From assembly GCA_002397315.1 (NCBI GenBank), contig DHAE01000013.1, forward strand, positions 49,569 to 113,568: a stretch of 64,000 nt of DNA, given 5' to 3'. Numbering within the stretch: position 1 is the first letter of the stretch; each line of letters opens with the position of its first letter. Positions 60,953 through 64,000 of the stretch are shown one piece after another. Origin of the DNA: Comamonadaceae bacterium UBA4962. Lineage in GTDB: Bacteria; Pseudomonadota; Gammaproteobacteria; Burkholderiales; Burkholderiaceae_C. The notes beneath the pieces were generated by a model. That model was not told the origin of the DNA, searched no databases, and saw nothing but the letters and a program-made list of their open reading frames with translations. Both the position numbers and the translations under genes were made by a program.

Positions 60953-62872
60953 ATGATCCGGATCACGCTCCCCGACAATTCCCAACGCGAATATCCCGGC
61001 CCCGTCACGGTGGCCGACGTGGCCCAGTCCATCGGGCCGGGCCTGGCCAAGATGACCGTGGCGGGCAAGGTGGACGGCCGCCTCGTGGACGCCAGCGACG
61101 TGATCGACCACGACGCGCGCCTGCAGATCATCACGCCGCGCGACCAGGACGGCGTCGAGATCATCCGCCACTCCTGCGCCCACCTGGTGGGCCACGCCGT
61201 CAAGCAGCTCTACCCGACGGCGAAGATGGTGATCGGCCCCGTGATCGAAGAGGGCTTCTACTACGACATCGCCTACGAGCGCCCGTTCACGCCCGACGAC
61301 CTCGCGGCGATCGAGCAGCGCATGAAGGAGCTCATCGCCCAGGACTACGACGTCGTCAAGAAGATGACGCCGCGCGCCGAGGTGATCGACGTGTTCCGCG
61401 AACGCGGCGAGGATTACAAGCTGCGCCTCGTCGAGGACATGCCCGAAGAGAAGGCCATGGGCCTCTACTACCATCAAGAGTACGTGGACATGTGCCGGGG
61501 GCCGCACGTGCCGAACACGCGCTTCCTGAAGGTGTTCAAGCTCACCCGCGTCTCGGGCGCCTACTGGCGCGGCGACGCCAAGAACGAGCAGCTGCAGCGC
61601 ATCTACGGCACCGCCTGGGCCGACAAGAAGGATCTCGAGGCGTACGTCAAGCGCATCGAGGAAGCCGAGAAGCGCGACCACCGCCGCCTCGGCCGCGAGC
61701 TGGACCTGTTCCACATCGACGAGCATTCGCCCGGCACCGTGTTCTGGCACCCGAAGGGCTGGACGATCTGGCAGGGCGTGGAGCAGTACATGCGCCAGGT
61801 GTACCGCGACAACGGCTACCAGGAGGTGAAGGGCCCGCAGATCCTCGACAAGCACCTGTGGGAGAAGACCGGCCACTGGGACAAGTACCGCGAGAACATG
61901 TTCACGACCGAGAGCGAGAAGCACGACTACGCGCTCAAGCCGATGAACTGCCCCGGCCACATCCTGATCTTCAACCAGGGCGTGAAGAGCTACCGCGACC
62001 TGCCGCTGCGCTACGGCGAGTTCGGCCAGTGCCACCGCAACGAACCCACGGGCGGCCTGCACGGCATCATGCGCGTGCGCGCCTTCACGCAGGACGACGG
62101 CCACATCTTCTGCACCGAAGACCAGATCCAGCAGGAGTGCATCAACTTCACGGCGCTGCTGCAGAAGGTCTACAAGGATTTCGGCTTCACCGACATCATC
62201 TACAAGGTCGCCACGCGCCCCGAGAAGCGCATCGGCTCGGAAGAGAGCTGGGACAAGGCCGAGAACGCGCTCATCGAGAGCCTGAAGGCCTCGGGCTGCG
62301 ACTACCAGATCGCCGTCGGCGACGGAGCCTTCTACGGCCCGAAGCTCGAGTACACGCTGCGTGACGCGATCGGCCGGCACTGGCAGTGCGGCACGATCCA
62401 GGTCGACCCGTCCATGCCCGAGCGCCTGGGGGCCGAGTACGTCGGCGAGGACGGCCAGCGCCACCGGCCGATCGTGCTGCACCGCGCGATCGTGGGCAGC
62501 CTGGAACGTTTCATCGGCATCCTGATCGAACAGCATGCCGGCGCACTGCCGGTCTGGCTCGCCCCCGTGCAGGTGGCCGTGCTCAACATTACCGGCGCGC
62601 AGGACGATTACTGTCGCGAAATCGCCGAAAAGCTGCAAAAAGCATTGCCGAATCAAGGCCTTAGGGTGGAGCTCGATCTGCGTAACGAAAAGATTACGTA
62701 TAAAATACGGGAGCATTCGTTGCAAAAGCTGCCGTATATCCTCGTCGCCGGCGACAAGGAGAAGGCGGCCGGCACCGTTGCAGTGCGAGCCCGTGGTAAC
62801 CGTGACCTGGGGGTGATGCCGCTGGAGGCCTTCATCTCCCTGATCTCGCAGGACATCGCCACCAAAGCGTGA
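60953..62872 (+). CDS. thrS: Threonyl-tRNA synthetase
   Basis: This 639-residue class II synthetase has an N-terminal TGS domain (~1-61), an editing domain (~65-225 with HSCAHLVGHAVKQLYP), a catalytic core with PMNCPGHILIF and FGQCHRNEPTGGLHG, and an anticodon-binding domain (~540-635). It charges tRNA-Thr and edits Ser. It heads the thrS-infC-rpmI-rplT cluster and lies behind the Thr-rich leader. Confidence 0.97.
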   Translation: MIRITLPDNSQREYPGPVTVADVAQSIGPGLAKMTVAGKVDGRLVDASDVIDHDARLQIITPRDQDGVEIIRHSCAHLVGHAVKQLYPTAKMVIGPVIEEGFYYDIAYERPFTPDDLAAIEQRMKELIAQDYDVVKKMTPRAEVIDVFRERGEDYKLRLVEDMPEEKAMGLYYHQEYVDMCRGPHVPNTRFLKVFKLTRVSGAYWRGDAKNEQLQRIYGTAWADKKDLEAYVKRIEEAEKRDHRRLGRELDLFHIDEHSPGTVFWHPKGWTIWQGVEQYMRQVYRDNGYQEVKGPQILDKHLWEKTGHWDKYRENMFTTESEKHDYALKPMNCPGHILIFNQGVKSYRDLPLRYGEFGQCHRNEPTGGLHGIMRVRAFTQDDGHIFCTEDQIQQECINFTALLQKVYKDFGFTDIIYKVATRPEKRIGSEESWDKAENALIESLKASGCDYQIAVGDGAFYGPKLEYTLRDAIGRHWQCGTIQVDPSMPERLGAEYVGEDGQRHRPIVLHRAIVGSLERFIGILIEQHAGALPVWLAPVQVAVLNITGAQDDYCREIAEKLQKALPNQGLRVELDLRNEKITYKIREHSLQKLPYILVAGDKEKAAGTVAVRARGNRDLGVMPLEAFISLISQDIATKA

Positions 62873-62971
62873 TGAACCGTCGGCGAAAGCCGACGACGAA
62901 CGCCGTGGTGCCCCTCCTGCCGCGGCTTTTCAGCTACATTTTTCGTAGCATCTTGATTGAAGGACATAGCC

Positions 62972-63562
62972 ATCGCTACTGAATTTCGTGATCGTCGCCA
63001 GCGCGAGGAGCGCAAGCACCGCCTGAACCGTGAAATCATGGCTCCCGAGGTCCGCCTGTCGGGCCCGGAGAACGAGCCGCTCGGGGTGGTCAGCCTCATG
63101 GAAGCCCTCCGCATGGCGGGCGAGCTGGATGTGGACCTGGTGGAGATTGCCGCTACGGCCAACCCTCCCGTGTGCCGCCTTGTGGACTATGGAAAGTTCA
63201 AGTACCAAGAGCAGAAGCGCGCGGCGGAGGCCAAGGCCAAGCAGACGGTCATCGAAATCAAGGAAGTCAAGTTCCGTCCGGGCACGGATGATGGCGACTA
63301 CAACATCAAGCTGCGCAACATCCGCCGCTTCCTCGCGGAAGGCGACAAGTGCAAGATCACGCTGCGCTTCCGCGGTCGGGAAATCACCCACCAGGAAATC
63401 GGCCTGGCCCTGCTCAACCGCATCCGCGACGACCTGGGCGACACCATCCTGATCGAGCAGTTCCCGAAGCTCGAAGGTCGGCAGATGATCATGATGATCG
63501 CCCCGGGCAAGCGCAAGCCTGCCGCGAAGCCGGCAGCGGAAGGGGCGGCAGCCGCCACCTGA
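62972..63562 (+). CDS. infC: Translation initiation factor IF-3
   Basis: This 196-residue IF-3 has an N-domain (EIMAPEVRLSGPENEPLGVV, VCRLVDYGKFKYQEQK) and a C-domain (VKFRPGTDDGDYNIKLRNI, EGRQMIMMIAPGKRK). The best start is ATC at 62972, with AAGGA 7 nt upstream; no ATG fits, and a TTG at 62957 lies before the Shine-Dalgarno. Rare infC start codons are known to let IF-3 repress its own synthesis. A Lys/Ala-rich tail follows the usual end. Confidence 0.93.
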   Translation: MATEFRDRRQREERKHRLNREIMAPEVRLSGPENEPLGVVSLMEALRMAGELDVDLVEIAATANPPVCRLVDYGKFKYQEQKRAAEAKAKQTVIEIKEVKFRPGTDDGDYNIKLRNIRRFLAEGDKCKITLRFRGREITHQEIGLALLNRIRDDLGDTILIEQFPKLEGRQMIMMIAPGKRKPAAKPAAEGAAAAT

Positions 63563-63587
63563 GGGTGGGCCTGCCTTGAAGAATGTT

Positions 63588-63660
63588 CCCGGAAGCACGC
63601 GAGTGCTTTCGGGGCATGGCAAGGGTTTCATGACCCTGCCGCGGCGTCCCACGGGATGCC
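63588..63660 (+). promoter_or_regulatory. Three tandem stem-loops between infC and rpmI
   Basis: Hairpin 1 is an 11-bp stem with a GCGA tetraloop (63588-63613). Hairpin 2 pairs GGCA/TGCC and GGGT/ACCC (63618-63640). Hairpin 3 pairs GGCGTCC with GGATGCC-like sequence (63643-63660). No T-run follows. By analogy with L20-mediated control of rpmI-rplT this could be a translational operator, but I cannot show L20 binding. Confidence 0.45.
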
Positions 63661-63741
63661 GCACAAGAAGTGGCTCGGGGCCTGCAAGTTTGCGGATGGG
63701 TCCGCAAACGCCTCGCGAGCACGACAAAAAGGAGCATTGAA

Positions 63742-63945
63742 ATGCCCAAAATGAAGACCAAGAGCAGCGCGAAAAAGCGTTTCCGCGTTCGTCCCGGTGG
63801 CACCGTCAAGCGCGGTCAAGCCTTCAAACGTCACATCTTGACCAAGAAGACCACCAAGAACAAGCGCCATCTGCGTGGTGCGGTTGCTGTGCACGAGACC
63901 AACATGGGCTCGATTTCACAGATGCTGCCCGGCATGGGCGTTTAA
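63742..63945 (+). CDS. rpmI: 50S ribosomal protein L35
   Basis: This 67-residue basic protein begins MPKMKTKSSAKKRFRV and contains HILTKKTTKNKRHLRG, the L35 pattern. AAAAGGAG lies upstream. It is followed 26 bp later by rplT. Confidence 0.97.
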   Translation: MPKMKTKSSAKKRFRVRPGGTVKRGQAFKRHILTKKTTKNKRHLRGAVAVHETNMGSISQMLPGMGV

Positions 63946-63971
63946 TTCACTGACGAACAAGGAGTACACAC

Positions 63972-64000
63972 ATGCCTCGCGTCAAACGTGGTGTAACGGC
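63972..64000 (+). CDS. rplT: 50S ribosomal protein L20, N-terminal fragment (runs off window)
   Basis: Only the first codons are present (MPRVKRGVTA), matching L20. AAGGAG stands about 8 nt upstream. The order rpmI-rplT is universal here. Confidence 0.92.

Overview
The window is about 64 kb of GC-rich DNA with tightly packed genes. It most probably comes from a chromosome of a Comamonadaceae betaproteobacterium, Acidovorax/Paracidovorax-like. I infer this from the protein sequences, the hut gene set with HutF/HutG, a liv-type importer next to an acyl-CoA ligase, a second IF-1 gene, the SWIB protein and the thrS-infC-rpmI-rplT order. I see no insertion sequences, prophage or CRISPR array. One tRNA gene (Pro, TGG) is present.

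Layout. (1) 1-3171, minus: a stressosome-type partner-switching operon, rsbR-rsbS-rsbT, then an RsbT-like kinase fused to a SpoIIE/PP2C phosphatase, then a histidine kinase that runs off the left edge. (2) 3616-18821, plus: a large histidine-utilisation locus with an NMT1/taurine-type ABC importer, hutC, hutH, hutU, an IclR regulator, a polar amino acid ABC importer, a phytanoyl-CoA-dioxygenase-like enzyme, hutD, hutI, hutF and hutG. HutF plus HutG means the five-step route via formylglutamate. HutC-like TGTATATACA operators lie before hutH and a variant lies before the first importer. (3) 18891-25069: an RhtA-like exporter, a PAP2 phosphatase lipoprotein with an autotransporter-type repeat, phosphatidylserine decarboxylase, a second IF-1, tRNA-Pro and a DUF1624 membrane protein. 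(4) 25251-28900, minus: selO-msrB-yciB-bolA-ppiC, a likely redox/envelope maintenance operon. (5) 29079-35999, plus: an acyl-CoA ligase and a five-gene branched-chain-type ABC importer. (6) 36090-41351, plus: a second partner-switching module (CBS-PP2C phosphatase, SiaB-like kinase, SiaC-like target, GGDEF cyclase) followed by a REC-DUF3369-GGDEF-EAL protein, so c-di-GMP synthesis and breakdown sit in one operon. A GH5 glycosidase converges on it with a short tail overlap.

(7) 43030-53296, plus: fatty-acid oxidation (FadJ-like, thiolase, acyl-CoA dehydrogenase, SDR, thioesterase), then CurA-like reductase, GNAT, GST-like and SDR genes. (8) 53322-58528, mainly minus: an SDR with a LiuR-like palindrome, an orphan iron-binding protein with a Fur-like box, a SWIB protein, and two EamA exporters flanking an Lrp regulator. 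(9) 58593-64000, plus: a GGCT-fold protein, isocitrate lyase behind a highly structured operator region, and thrS-infC-rpmI-rplT.

The strongest regulatory find is upstream of thrS. A 16-codon leader peptide with six Thr codons is followed by a mutually exclusive antiterminator and an intrinsic terminator, which together look like a classic ribosome-mediated attenuator for threonyl-tRNA synthetase. Other items worth a second look are the two independent partner-switching systems, the dioxygenase inside the hut locus, a LivF-like ATPase with Arg in place of the Walker A Lys, and an ATC start for infC.
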